A stretch of 64,000 nucleotides of DNA from Urophycis tenuis (GCA_036785325.1 JAXIVH010000006.1:10033281-10097280); one strand, 5' to 3'. Positions 1 through 12,271 are shown, numbered from the stretch's first letter. Notes: a model not told the origin generated them from the sequence alone. Translations and numbers: made by a program.

Positions 1-135
1 TATCACACACAAACTGCTTTAAAATAGAGCTATTTACACACTTTACATGACGAAAAGAAGAAATCATAGACAGACTATATGTAACTCACGAAATACGTTC
101 GTATATTCTGCAGCGCAGGAGATTTACATGTAATG

Positions 136-138
<3 letters not shown>

Positions 139-230
<92 letters not shown>
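139..230. repeat. (CA)n microsatellite
   Basis: Uninterrupted CA dinucleotide run of about 92 bases. It lies just beyond the donor of the candidate exon ending at 242. The long Thr-His and Cys-Val frames over it are translation artefacts. Confidence 0.97.
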
Positions 231-231
<1 letters not shown>

Positions 232-241
232 CTGAACCCAC

Positions 242-1309
242 CGTTCTCGATGCCTGGCGTCCGGGGAGATGTGATGCGGAATCCCTCTTCTCCTGGGGGG
301 GAAGCGCAGGAGCGGGGAGGAGCCAGCGAGACGGCCTGGAGACCGAGCTCCCGGTGGGGGAGAGGACCACCAGTGGGGGCCTGGGTCCTGGATCTCAGAC
401 CCGGGGACCAGGAACGGCTGGATGGGTGAACCGTTCTCTGAGAAGAATGAACATCACGATACTTAGCAACACTCGGACCAAATTCAACTTCAGTCTGGAC
501 GGACTTTTTTAATTGTTTTTTTTTTTTGTTACAGAAGATATCTAAAACTTAAAAAAGAAAAAAGTAAATCTATTTTGATTTATAATCGATAGCATTTATA
601 ATGCTATTTAAATTTGTTTAATTTGCTTTGAAATGTTTTCATTTTATGTAGGCCTATTGATATTTAATGTATTGTTATTGTACGCGTCGCTATTTGTAAA
701 ACATCGATTTGATAATAGACCCTGAACGTAAGGGACAGCACCACGGCATGCAGGCAGTGAGACACAGACGTACCGAGGGGCTGTCTGGAGGCCTGCGCGG
801 TGCCCTGCCGCAGCACGGACGGTCTGTACTGGTGGTGCTGGGTCAGATCCGTCAGTGCGTCCGCCGTCCTTCCTCCCGGGTCGTTAAACTGGGGAGAGGG
901 AGGACACAGTGGAGTCAGAACAGACAGAAAAGACAAAGTGGACACTAAAGATGAAAGAAAAAAAAAGGTGATTAGCCCGGTAATATTTTGACTTTAACTC
1001 AGTGTGGGCGTGCAATAAATAGGCTACACATCAAATATGTATATATAAAATAGGCCTACTCTCAATACTTGAAAAGTCATCAACTAGCCTATATTTGCAT
1101 CTGCGCTCACCCAATGCAAACATTTAGATGTTACATTTTTGCACATTTTTAAATTGTTAACATTTATTTAACAGAAATATTTTGTATTTTATTTTGACAT
1201 TTGTCAACGGTTTTTGTCGGTGAAACCCATCGAGGCACTATTGTTTAAACCACACACTATCAACGTGTGGATGCTGTACCTGCGCTCCGGAGGGTGACGG
1301 GGAAAGGGA
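242..1309 (-). CDS. unidentified leftward gene, three exon-like blocks (partial)
   Basis: Three minus-strand blocks have good splice sites and mutually compatible phases: 1309-1280 (a 30-nt microexon after a long pyrimidine tract, donor GTACAG), 888-774 (acceptor CTCTCCCCAG, donor GTACGT) and 292-242 (acceptor CCCCCCAG, donor GTGGGT). Joined, they give one open frame of about 65 residues containing SLSPSPSGAQ, then FNDPGGRTADALTD, then EEGFRITSPRTPGIEN. The gene would continue past the left edge. I do not recognise the protein; the Ser/Pro-rich, low-complexity character fits a linker of a large cytoplasmic or membrane protein. The GC-rich stretch at 1420-1900 could hold an earlier exon, but no unambiguous one was found. 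Exon status is inference from splice sites and phase only. Confidence 0.4.
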
Positions 1310-2526
1310 CTGCTTGAAATGAGAGGGAGGAGGAGGAGAAGGAGAAGGAGGAGAAGGAGGAGGAGGAGGAGGAGAGTGAGGAGGGGGAGGAGAAGGGGTA
1401 GGAGGAGGAAGCAACAGACATGTCCTTCCCAGTCCCGGCTCTCTACAGGTGTCGCTGTTCGACCTCCTCCCACAGGCCAAGGTCTCGCTGGCGGTCCCGG
1501 GCATCGCAGAGTCCAACTGAGTCTTTGCTGCGGGGCCACAGACGCAACATATGGTTAGACACAGTGGCATGCCCACCCCCACCCACCCAGCTCGCCTGTG
1601 ACAACCGAGGCGGCCGTTCAGGTAAATAAGGCCAATGGCTCACTGTGTGCGGGGCAGGCCTATACGGTTATATCGTGAACTTAAACCAGAATGAAAAACG
1701 CAAGGCATCGGTTTCCTATCAGAAAGTCGAAAGGGCGTCATGAACTCAAAGGGAGGGCTGTGGTCGCGCACAGCTGCAAAGCTCGCAGACGCGCAGATGT
1801 CAGCGATGCCGGTGTTGTGGCACGGGCGTCACACCGCAAGGATACGAGGGGAGCTCCGGGCGCATACACTGACGTTTGTTTAGTGCGTTGTTTGTTTTGT
1901 GATGTGTTGTGAGTGGGCTCTGTGTTTGTAGGAGATGCGAGACAGGATGAATCAAAGTACAAAAGTAAACGTTCACGTTTGGAAAAATTGTTTTTGCTGA
2001 TCTTGTAGTCGTTGTTGTGTTATCTTGCCTTGTTCTTTTGTTTGTTTCTTGTAACAGGCCTAACAAGTGGAAACCCACCACACACTTATACCTAAATACA
2101 TTAATACATAAATAAGAAAATCAATGAATACTTGCATGATGCATACATTAAATACAACAGTGAAATTCCTACAAAAATAATTGCGGGAAGGACACTTGCA
2201 TTTCCAAATTTGCATTTTAAGTGCACATTGGGGTTCTCAAAAAACAGAAAAGTGAAAGCTTCCAACCATGTTGTGGTGTGTCACTTTCAATGTCTAAAGG
2301 CCAACCTGTCAATGTCACACCAATAACACATCATGCATGCCCCACGCATCCCAGAAGCACGAGATGTGTGTAGAAACGTGCCGTGTTGTGGTATCAGCTA
2401 GGCCTGCACTTCTTATTTCAAGGTTACCACATTAATTACTTTCTTTAATTCACACCAGGGGCCAGGGAGCTGTATAATAAATAACAAGCAATTAAATAGC
2501 AACATCAACTGTAGAGAGAGGGAGAC

Positions 2527-2528
<2 letters not shown>

Positions 2529-2614
<86 letters not shown>

Positions 2615-2718
2615 GTGCGTCTATGTGTGTGTGCGTCTATGTGTGTGTGCGTGTGTATGTGTGCGTGTGCGTATGTGTGTGGGTATGTGTGTGTGTGTGT
2701 GTGTGTGTGCACTGTGCA
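2529..2718. repeat. (TG)n microsatellite, degenerate on the right
   Basis: A pure TG run to about 2609 is followed by TG interrupted by CG, CTA and TA variants to about 2718. The open frames across it are repeat artefacts. Confidence 0.96.
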
Positions 2719-5167
2719 GTGTGTGTGCTTAACCACATGCTGTTAGTAATTAAATAATAAGGTTTCTTATTATTTAATGTTTCAGAAACATAATTAAAAT
2801 CCATGGACTAAGATTAGGGATCAGCATTGTACGCATAAACAACAGGCCTACATCAGGCCGACTAGACGGAAAAACTGTAGGTATTATAGTAATAGTCTCT
2901 AGTGTCATCTTGTAGTTTTACTTTTAGATCTGAATCATCACACTACTTGTTTACTTGAATCTTTGAGGTGTGTGTGTGGGAGACCGGGTATCAGAACAAC
3001 ACAATGCTTCCAATGAATCAAAATTGGAGGTGTTCTTGTTCTTGTTCTGGTGGTCTGCATAGACACACGTTGGCTTTTACCGTGGGTTTTATTGTTGTAG
3101 AGTAGAGGTGAGGTTACCTACTACCTACATTCAACATGCATAAAAGCGAAATGCAATTATGGCACAATAAATGAGTAGGTTTCGCACACAGTGCCTTGCA
3201 GACACTCACTATTTTGAATTAATCGCACATATCCGTGATTAAGAAAAGACTTGGGTTTCATTTCTATATTCCAGCACACACATTTTTTGGGAACCATATT
3301 TTAGTTCTACTCGCCATCTTGTTCTGCTCTTGGAAAAGAATGTGATTCATAAATGCAATCAATTATTATTAGTATCATTATGTGCTGCACGTGTACTGTG
3401 GATTAATTGTACTCCGCTAAAGACTAAATGTTGTTTACGTTCTTTGGGATAAGTGGTAGTAAGTAGGCCTATATTCGTATTTAGTGGCACAACCGGCTGA
3501 CATGTAGGCCTACACATAACAACCCTACTGGCTCTTCACTAAGTGAGTAGAGTGACAACTATTTGACACATTTGGGGCATATAATGTGCAATGTTTCATC
3601 CATTGAATTAACCACAATTGAAGTGCCCAGAGGTTACTTTTCTTTAAATTCAAGCACATATTTAGGGACATTGTATTGCTCTAAAGACCTAAGAGATGCC
3701 GGACGGGAAAGATAAAAGTAAAAGTGCATTTTCTCGGTGAACATCAAACACAACTTATTGTTGTCGAGGTTGGACTATAAAATCATAAAATATCAATTTT
3801 TACATAAAAAGTTTTCCTCCAACTATAATCAAACATGTGGGTGTTTAAGATGCAGCAGATTGATAACCACTATAATTTCCAACAGATGTATGATGGATTA
3901 GTAGATTAGGTTGTACTTAAAAAGGCATCATAGGGTTATACATATTCTTACACTATTTTGAATACATTGTAAGAGTTGTAAAATCAAGTTGCAGCCTGTC
4001 GCCATTCAACACGACAAAAGCCAATAAACGCCAACCAGACGCAAACCAGACCTCTGCGGTCCTTACCTTCTCGGCGTGTTCAAAATCACATGATACCTAT
4101 TGATGATCGCTTCTTGATTCAGTTGTTTTCGGTAAAAAGAGACTTAATTCGGTGATTTGTCTTACCTACTGTCGTTTCACACTGCGTCTCTTACTGGGGT
4201 TTTGTCTTCCTGTTCCTCGGTAGTTGAGCTGAGATCACTCAGAATTAACCCAAGAAGAAGAGAAATGAAGAACGTACAAAGCCGCAAAACATTTGAGAGG
4301 GGGGGGTTGTTATTCCACAGGAAATGAATATTGGTATGACAAATGAACCACAAGGAACAAAACAATTACGCCTTAATAAAGATGTGATATGTGATTTGTG
4401 TTTTTGTTAATGCTGCAGCAATTCAGTTCACGGGGGAATTGAAAGCGTTCATTGACGCTTCATGCACACAAGTCAGTGATTTCAACTGATCTATTCATAT
4501 TTCTGTAAGAGGATAACAGGAGGTTGGATAACAGGAGGGAGGGAGGCCTGTATTTCTGATCCATATTGGGGTTTTTTTGTTAGTGATTGTTGAGATGAGT
4601 GAAATAGACACTGTCAAGTTAGAAAGCAATCATTCACTCACTTTATTGTACACTCCTGCAATTGTAGGCCTACAATAGCAGATGCTGAAATATTAACAAA
4701 ACAGAACAGAACAGCACAACTAATAACTAATGCCAAACATTTGTTATGTATGAAATTATGTTTTATCTGCTATCCACTGAATCCTAAATTCATAAAATAC
4801 AGTAATACATTTAGGCCACAAGGTTTGCCACACAAACCTTTTGCAAGTGTGGCAGGAAAGTGAGTGGGTGTTCTGCTCACCAAAACCTGCTGCTGTGTCC
4901 ACATCAGATAAAATATACTTTGAAACAACTTTGAAACAACACATTGGGCAGTGAGTCACTTTCTCTCGGAATCAGATATATCTCCAGAAGAGATTGTACA
5001 GTTTACGCCGGTAAGTATTTTCTGAATCAGGGCTGTAATAATCAAGGGAGGTGTTGTGCAGGATTGTACTTTTTCTTTAATGAAACGCTGGATGAAAAAC
5101 ATTTGGAAGATTATAGGGTCATATTGTTATCAAGCCACCGTTTGGAGGTAACCCTGAACGTAATTAC

Positions 5168-5240
5168 ATGCACACACACACACACACACACGCACGCACG
5201 CACGCACGCACGCACGCACACACGCACACACGCACAGACA

Positions 5241-5316
<76 letters not shown>

Positions 5317-5383
5317 TACAGACAGACATTTCCCGCTCTCTCTCTCAAACACACAAAAAGTATCTTATTCTTACTCTTACACG
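5168..5383. repeat. compound CA/CG array with attached non-simple tail
   Basis: CA repeats with a (CGCA)n core run to 5313. They are followed by about 50 bases of more complex sequence (5330-5383) that recurs almost unchanged at 19219-19275 inside a suv39h1 intron, again next to a CA/CG array. This suggests a dispersed element that carries its own microsatellite. Confidence 0.75.
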
Positions 5384-5455
5384 CACATACTTATGCACAG
5401 GAGCGCGCACACACACACAGCCTCCCCCTCTATCTCACACACTCTCTCTCTCTTT

Positions 5456-5456
<1 letters not shown>

Positions 5457-5499
<43 letters not shown>
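5457..5499. repeat. (CA)n microsatellite
   Basis: Pure CA run following CT-rich sequence. Confidence 0.95.
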
Positions 5500-5500
<1 letters not shown>

Positions 5501-5837
5501 AAACAAAATAATTAGTTTCAACTTGCTATATTTGAAAATAAGACATGCAGTTGTATTGCATTACGTCGTTCTCCTCCAACAACAAAGGAACACGCTTTTT
5601 ATTTCCTTTAAGTTGTGCGGGAGCAGACCTACAGTTTATCTCCTCCAAATCAGCCTAACGCTCCATTAGGATACATCGGAGGTGCCCAAGTGGTAGTGCT
5701 GGTGTATTACCGGAGTGATTCCATTCTCCTCTCAATCGCCAACCCCAGCTACGCAGCATGCGTCCCCGAAAGAACCCGAATCTCTTCCGATCCGGGGGAT
5801 GATTTACAACAGATGCTGTGGGCAGGAGGAGAGAAGA

Positions 5838-5877
5838 GCGAGCGAGAGAGAGAGCGAGAACGAGAGAGAGAGAGAGG

Positions 5878-5909
<32 letters not shown>

Positions 5910-5910
5910 C
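5838..5910. repeat. (GA)n purine tract
   Basis: GAGA-rich run with scattered C. It lies at the left edge of the CpG-containing region that precedes the proposed gpr173 5' exon. Confidence 0.9.
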
Positions 5911-5939
5911 CCGGGTTGCACTTGCTAGCTGAGGGGGGC

Positions 5940-7006
5940 CCCCTCATTTTACGGCAAGGCTATTTTAAATTCGGGGGTCTTTTCGACTGTCCGATGGACC
6001 GTCGCGGTTGTTCTATCCCCCACACCAGAATCGGCCGGAGAGGTGGATGTGTTTTTCTTTGTGTCCGTGCGTTTGACGAGCCGCCAGCTGTAGACTGGCC
6101 TAGATGGCGATAGCGAAATGTGGACCGTCACGCATCTGACACTCCAGGATTGTCATGAAGTAAGTGGGTGATGACGGCCCTGTAGTCAACTGCACCTCAA
6201 ACAATCTCGCTCGTACTTTCCTCTCCCCACGACTGTGACCCGAAGGCGTGTTTTTTTCTTCTTCTTCTTTGGAATTTCCGGACGCACCACGATGGATTTA
6301 ACGAACACAGGTTGGACGCTGCAATGATGGAGATGAAAATCGGGCGGATGGAGGGGTTTGTGTCTTTGTGTGATTCTTTCGCTGGCGTATCGTGTTCAGA
6401 CGAGAGACGCATTCCCGAGTCTCGGATGATATTCTAGGTGGGGGGAAATAGGCGTCAAGACGCTGCAATAAATGATCGCCCATCGGGAGCGACCCCATGT
6501 CCAGTGGAGGCGCCGCCGGGGCTGGAGCGTCTTTCTGAACGGAGGAATGTTACCCGAGCACCCAGAGACATGACATGTACAAGAAAAAAGAGAAAACGGT
6601 AGTTTTTCGCCTCTTTTGAACCCTGTGGTTTTCAGGGGTGGGGGGTGGGGGTTGCAACAGGCGTAGCTGACGCGGATCGAGCCCTTTTTTAAGAAGAAGA
6701 AAAAGAAGAAAAAATAAAAGCCCACACGACCACTAAGATTTTTGGACAATTCGCTTGGCGCGTCTCTGCATTATGTTGTTTCACACGGACGAGGATGTTT
6801 TGCTTGTTGTCCAACTTTGTGATTATCACCGATTCGTCGGTGTCATGTTTTTTTCTTCTCCTTAAGCACTAAAGCTCTCCTCCACAGCCTGAAATATGAT
6901 AAGTAAAGAGCTCTAGCCTCGCACTGGACCGCGACAGCCTCTTTAAACGGCCTTAGAAATAGACCCCAAAGCCTTTGTCTTGGAAGACAAGCATAATCAT
7001 TTAAAG
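5940..7006 (+). promoter_or_regulatory. gpr173: probable gpr173 promoter and 5' non-coding exon
   Basis: A CpG-containing, GC-richer stretch ends at a strong splice donor (AAAG then GTAAGC at 7007). The next good acceptor on this strand is CTTCTCCAG ending at 9025, directly ahead of the gpr173 coding exon. SREB-family genes typically have 5' non-coding exons and one coding exon. The transcription start cannot be placed from sequence alone, so the left limit is only a guide. Confidence 0.45.
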
Positions 7007-7237
7007 GTAAGCACATAGTCAACCACCAGACTCCATTTTGTCCGTATCTACATATCGTGGCACAATGCAACTTTTACAGCGTCGTGTCCGTGTCATCGGT
7101 GCACGGACAGTGGGTTTTAATACGCATGCATGAGGCGTCTTCTGTCGTGGTCGTCCCGATACTGTTGTGGTTCTTCTGTGTCTCGTGACGCATGCCCCAG
7201 ACGAGCTGCAGGCCTGCACACCCCCGATGCCAGTGCC

Positions 7238-7358
<121 letters not shown>

Positions 7359-7507
7359 TCCATAGCCCTTATCTACATGATTCTGGATCATCGCTCATAG
7401 TTTCCACATTAAAAGCAAAATGACGCAAAAGAAGGACATACGTATGATGTTTTTCGAGCGCAGCTCTGATGAGCGTGTGTTTCTATGAGCACTGAAATAG
7501 GGGAGAT

Positions 7508-7511
7508 GTGT

Positions 7512-7598
<87 letters not shown>
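7508..7598. repeat. (TG)n microsatellite
   Basis: TG run with one early interruption, opposite in phase to the AC tract 150 bases to its left. The two tracts could pair as inverted complementary repeats in RNA. Confidence 0.96.
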
Positions 7599-7599
<1 letters not shown>

Positions 7600-7778
7600 C
7601 AAAAGCAGGATGTAGCCTATAGTCTAAACGCTTGTTCAGCGCTGAAGATGACGAGAGAGATCCGTGTGAGTAGGCCTACTAGGTGACATGTAGAAAAACG
7701 CCTTGGCCGAGATAACGGGAGTAGGCTATAATATTTACCGTGATGTGTCAAGGTGTTTGGAGAGCTAACATTGCGCAC

Positions 7779-7793
7779 GGCGCCACCTGCCGG
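7779..7793 (-). promoter_or_regulatory. CTCF-like motif
   Basis: Read on the minus strand, the 15 bases CCGGCAGGTGGCGCC match the core CTCF consensus (CCRSCAGGGGGCGSY) except one G to T. A motif match only; no occupancy evidence. Confidence 0.3.
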
Positions 7794-7995
7794 GCGTATT
7801 ACATGGGCGTCTCGGATTAGCGCGTTAAACCCTCGCTGGCGTTCCTCAATTTAAATATTGCACCATTTGTGTGCTGCCGATTCTCTGAGACCATTATGTG
7901 CTGGGACGATCAGTCGGAGGCCATCATCGGAAAAAAAGGGTCTAGAGCACAAATTATGATACGAATATGCCTGAATAATTTCCCCTTTGAGAATG

Positions 7996-7996
<1 letters not shown>

Positions 7997-8067
<71 letters not shown>
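7997..8067. repeat. (TG)n microsatellite
   Basis: Pure TG run in the proposed gpr173 5' intron. Confidence 0.96.
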
Positions 8068-8068
<1 letters not shown>

Positions 8069-8371
8069 GAAAAGCGAATGCCGTCTAGTTTTTCTGAATG
8101 CTATTTGGTTGGTCGGTGATTTCCACGTCGTTCTCCTACCGAGAGCCAAGCAGCGGTGTTCGACTGCTGTTGCTACCCAGTTTCTGACAATGACTCGGCC
8201 GTCCACCTCCCCCCCCCCTCTACCCACCCACCCACCCACCCACCAGTCTATTCGGTATTCCTGTGGAGCTGACCGTGAGCTGGGGGTCGTCCCTCTACCG
8301 ATCACGTATCGTATAGGCGTTAAACTACAAAGCGGCTGTCCGTCAGGAATCGCTTATAACGGATAGAACAG

Positions 8372-8381
8372 CCCCCCCCCC

Positions 8382-8430
<49 letters not shown>
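8372..8430. repeat. poly-C followed by (AC)n
   Basis: About 27 consecutive C followed by an AC run. Such homopolymers are prone to assembly error, so the exact length is uncertain. Confidence 0.9.
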
Positions 8431-9172
8431 CCACACAAAGAACAAACCATAGAGCAACATGTGCACAAAAGAAGCAAATAGGCCTAGATGAATTAATAAT
8501 AATTCATAAATCAATTTCGTAGAAGAGAACGTAACACGTGTGTTTTAAATACGTTTTTTATAATGATGGCATTCCATACATTTCTTTGAGCAACAAATTG
8601 TTGCATATGTTACTACCTGGCAATGAAAAAAAAAAAATAGACCATTAGAGCAAGTCATAAACACCGCATTTAGAAGTAATTCAAATATACTACAATATAC
8701 ACAAGTGGATTACAGCCTTTTGGGTGAACCAAAACTTTTTTTCTATAGGCCTACAGATCGAGATTTCTAGCTCTGAGGAACCATCTTTTTATATCATGTT
8801 TCATATGCAGTAATACAGTATCGGTGCAATACCAAGAATCATCCCCCCCTCGCTTCCTTTCAGAAATATCCTCAGGAAGTAAGACTTTTCTTTCATTGCA
8901 CTGTACAGACCTGATTGTAATGAAACATGCTTCGATTTATTTTTCAAAGAACACGAATTAGTCTGCCCACATTTCAATCACGCAAGTTCAACCCTTTAAC
9001 CATGTCCTGTCTCTCCCTTCTCCAGGTCATTTTGATTCATTTTAAACGGCAGGAAGTGCGCCCGTATAAGGAGACCGCGTTTGGAAATGGGGCGATGCTC
9101 GCCGAAGCGATTCCATTCGGCGTGAACCCAAACCAGGAAGCAAACACGTGGACCACGGAAGGCGAAGCCGAC

Positions 9173-9232
9173 GGAGGAGGAGGGGGGGGAGGCGGAGGAG
9201 GAAGAGGAGGAGGAGGAGGAGGAGGAGGAGGG
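9173..9232 (+). repeat. (GGA)n purine tract in gpr173 5' UTR
   Basis: GGA-rich run just upstream of the receptor start codon; could form G-rich structure in the mRNA leader. Confidence 0.85.
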
Positions 9233-9285
9233 GGGCCTTCGAGGGCGAGGCGTTTGGCGCCGCCGGTGGCGGCGGGCCGCGCGAC

Positions 9286-10455
9286 ATGGCCAACGGCAAC
9301 GAGAGCAGCGAGGGCGCCGGCGGTCCCGTGGGCGTGGCGGTGGCGACGGCTGGGGGCGTGGGGGGGGCGGCGGGGGGGCCCGCCTCCGCCCTCTCCACCT
9401 ACCTGAAGCTGGTGCTGCTGGGGCTGATCATCTGCGTCAGCCTGGCGGGGAACCTGGTGGTGTCCCTGCTGGTGCTGCGGGACCGCACCCTCCACAAGGC
9501 GCCCTACTACTTCCTGCTGGACCTGTGCCTGGCCGACACCGTCCGCTCGGCCGTGTGTTTCCCCTTCGTCCTGGTGTCCATCAAGAACGGCTCGGCGTGG
9601 ACCTACAGCGTGCTGAGCTGCAAGGTGGTGGCCTTCATGGCCGTGCTCTTCTGCTTCCACGCTGCCTTCATGCTCTTCTGCATCAGCGTGACGCGCTACA
9701 TGGCCATCGCCCACCACCGCTTCTACTCCAAGCGCATGACGTTCTGGACCTGCGTGGCCGTGGTGTGCATGGTGTGGACGCTGTCCGTGGCCATGGCGTT
9801 CCCGCCCGTGTTCGACGTGGGCACCTACAAGTTCATCCGCGAGGAGGACCAGTGCATCTTCGAGCACCGCTACTTCAAGGCCAACGACACGCTGGGCTTC
9901 ATGCTGATGCTGGCCGTGCTCATCCTGGCCACGCACGTGGTCTACATGAAGCTGCTGCTGTTTGAGTACAAGCACCGCAAGATGAAGCCCGTGCAGATGG
10001 TGCCGGCCATCAGCCAGAACTGGACCTTCCACGGGCCGGGCGCCACGGGCCAGGCGGCGGCCAACTGGATTGCGGGCTTCGGCAGGGGCCCCATGCCGCC
10101 CACCCTGCTGGGGATCCGGCAGAACTTGCACAACCAGAACCGGCGACTGCTGGGCATGGAGGAGTTCAAGGCGGAGAAGCAGCTGGGCAGGATGTTCTAC
10201 GTCATCACGCTGTTCTTCCTGGTGCTGTGGTCGCCGTACATCGTGGCGTGCTACTGGCGCGTGTTCGTCAAGGCGTGCACGCTGCCGCACCGCTACCTCT
10301 CCACCACGGTGTGGATGAGCTTCGCCCAGGCCGGCGTCAACCCCATCGTGTGCTTCTTCCTCAACAAGGACCTGAAGAAGGGGTTCCTGTCCAGCCTGCC
10401 GGCCTGCTGCAGGACTAAACCTCACCCGCCACGAGAGCCTTACTGTGTCATGTGA
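9286..10455 (+). CDS. gpr173: G protein-coupled receptor 173 (SREB3)
   Basis: Single-exon orphan class A receptor of the SREB family (GPR27, GPR85, GPR173), a seven-pass plasma-membrane protein expressed mainly in brain. The start at 9286 (MANGNESSEG) follows the family MAN- start and gives 389 residues against about 373 in mammals. Visible features: an N-glycosylation site at Asn5, a Gly/Ala-rich N-terminus, the TM1 GN pair (55-56), Asp84 in TM2, the conserved Cys112, TRY (136-138) in place of DRY, a long third loop with the family WTFHGPGATGQAAANW block, NPIVC in place of NPxxY, and a C-terminal PREPYCVM. Residues such as FMAVLFCFH, FEHRYFKANDTLGF and the final Met favour GPR173 over GPR85 or GPR27. 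An acceptor ends at 9025, so 9026-9285 is 5' UTR of this exon. An in-frame ATG at 9148 would add 46 Arg/Gly-rich residues and is considered unlikely. Confidence 0.95.
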   Translation: MANGNESSEGAGGPVGVAVATAGGVGGAAGGPASALSTYLKLVLLGLIICVSLAGNLVVSLLVLRDRTLHKAPYYFLLDLCLADTVRSAVCFPFVLVSIKNGSAWTYSVLSCKVVAFMAVLFCFHAAFMLFCISVTRYMAIAHHRFYSKRMTFWTCVAVVCMVWTLSVAMAFPPVFDVGTYKFIREEDQCIFEHRYFKANDTLGFMLMLAVLILATHVVYMKLLLFEYKHRKMKPVQMVPAISQNWTFHGPGATGQAAANWIAGFGRGPMPPTLLGIRQNLHNQNRRLLGMEEFKAEKQLGRMFYVITLFFLVLWSPYIVACYWRVFVKACTLPHRYLSTTVWMSFAQAGVNPIVCFFLNKDLKKGFLSSLPACCRTKPHPPREPYCVM

Positions 10456-10467
10456 GCAGGCATGGGG

Positions 10468-10526
10468 AGATGATGATGATGATGGTGATGATGATGATGA
10501 TGGTGATGGTGATGATGATTAAGATG

Positions 10527-10558
<32 letters not shown>

Positions 10559-10587
10559 GGTGATGGTGATGATTAAGATGATTAAGA

Positions 10588-10620
<33 letters not shown>
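10468..10620 (+). repeat. (GAT)n/(GGT)n trinucleotide array in gpr173 3' UTR
   Basis: GAT triplets with GGT and AAG variants begin about 13 bases after the gpr173 stop codon. Presumed 3' UTR. Confidence 0.92.
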
Positions 10621-12271
10621 GTCAGATGAGGGGTATGGTGGGGCGATGGTTCTGGAGAAGGATTATCGCTGGCGGGGGGTTGTCTTGGCTTTGGTTGATT
10701 CGATACGAGGATCTTTAAAAGTGGTTGAGAGGTTTTCCGCCATTTTGTCCAGAGTTGGGTTTCAGGCGGTTGGGAAAGTAAGAGGTTTGGAGGAAGGATG
10801 TGTCTGAGATATGGAGTATTATTCTTGCATTCCAAAGTTGAACCGATTCTATATGTTATACAAGAAAAGGACATTGTAAAATGGTATCCAATACCTTATT
10901 TTCAAACAAGCATTAAGAGCCAAAAAACTAGAGACATAAATCAAAGTGATTTGAATTTCCAATTAATATAAACATACTGCATGTTTACGTTGATGCAGAA
11001 TGTCACCATGTCTCCAAGATATATTTTGGTAACAATTTTTGATTTAATTCATTTTACTATTTATTGGAGTATAACACATATTTGGAGAAGAAATAAATCA
11101 TTTAGAATATGATGTATTGATGTTGGAAGAGACAGCCAGCAAGGGAACATACCAAATTTATAATAATTATGTGTATATTAATCTAACCATATCCTGTATT
11201 CCCCTAATTCATTTATGGTCAGGTTGGGCCGTATCTTAATTAAAGAGTAAGCCAACACAGTCAAACCTTTACATTGTCTAAAATATCTTACATTAAATGT
11301 CTTAATATGCTAATATTTTAAATTTGATTATGTATCGATACAGATACTCATCCTCGACTTTTAAGATCAACTAAAACAGATGTTTCTTAGATAAGATTAA
11401 AAAAAACAATCTGATATTTTCATGTTAATTACTATTTTATTCATTACTCTAGGGCATTAAAACCACAGCAAGATAAGTCTGGCCTAATATTAAGAAGAGT
11501 AATTATATTAATATAATAACAACAGTAATCATAATACTAATATAAAAAAATATGAACTTCAAGTCTGCTCTACCATTTATAGGAAAAGAATAAAATGATT
11601 GCCCAAAATGGTCGGATTAGCTCCTTAAAGCCACATGGGATGATGGATCAGACGTAAACATATTCATCAATTTAGACTTATTAAGTATCAGCTTTCATTG
11701 TTTAATTGGAATATTCATGTCCGATATGAACATATAAATGCTCCTTATTCTGTAGCAGATGTTTCTCATTCATTTGTTTTATCTTAAAGACAGTATATTA
11801 ATGACAGTTGGTCTACAGAACGCACTGCAGGGCTTCAAATTTAAACACCATTAAAATGGTGCCTCTGCAAAGTGCTGGTAATGCATGACTGCAGTGCAGT
11901 GTTGAAAGAAATTGATTAGTGACTAAATTGGTTAATAAAAGATGTGTCGTTCAGGGGAACATTGAGGTTCCATTTTAAAACTGACTTGGGGGAGGGAGAA
12001 GCCAACTTCTAAGCTAACAGGGGCAGATCATTCTCACTCACTGGACAGTGGTCAGTTAGCTCAGCAGTTAGCAGCTGTCACTGAAAACAAACAAAATGAC
12101 CCAATGTTCTACTTTGAGCCTACCGAAACATCTTAACAAATGCATTACGTCCCACAGACTGTATGCCCAATTGCTATTTTCAGATATGATTGGTCCACCG
12201 ATATTTCAAAACATTAACCCGAGAGTCCCCTTCATGTTTTTGCATAAAGGTTGTTTGGTTACTTTAACTAC
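10621..12271. other. gpr173 3' UTR and AT-rich intergenic DNA
   Basis: Stop-dense, AT-rich sequence with no exon-like blocks. An AATAAA at 11092-11097 is a candidate gpr173 polyadenylation signal, though others follow. The 3' end cannot be fixed from sequence. Confidence 0.45.

Larger units (their letters stand above)
1690..5600. other. intergenic stretch without recognisable genes
   Basis: GC-rich up to about 1910, then AT-rich and stop-dense in all frames. It contains a long (TG)n tract, a compound CA/CG array and nothing that resembles a conserved exon. It lies upstream of the proposed gpr173 5' exon and may hold distal regulation, but I can support no specific site. Confidence 0.6.

Noticed and set aside
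86..429. Long Cys-Val and Thr-His open frames over CA/TG tracts here and throughout the window
   Set aside because: Dinucleotide repeats lack stop codons in every frame; the flanks show no coding homology.
1415..1535. An additional exon of the leftward candidate gene
   Set aside because: An acceptor-like CCCCGCAG is present, but several donors and frames are possible and none is clearly better.
9037..10425. 462-codon antisense frame across gpr173
   Set aside because: His/Val-rich shadow of a GC-rich coding exon; the plus strand is unambiguous receptor sequence.
9286..10455. Assignment as gpr85 or gpr27
   Set aside because: Loop and C-terminal residues (for example the final PREPYCVM) follow GPR173 rather than GPR85 (ending CVI) or GPR27.
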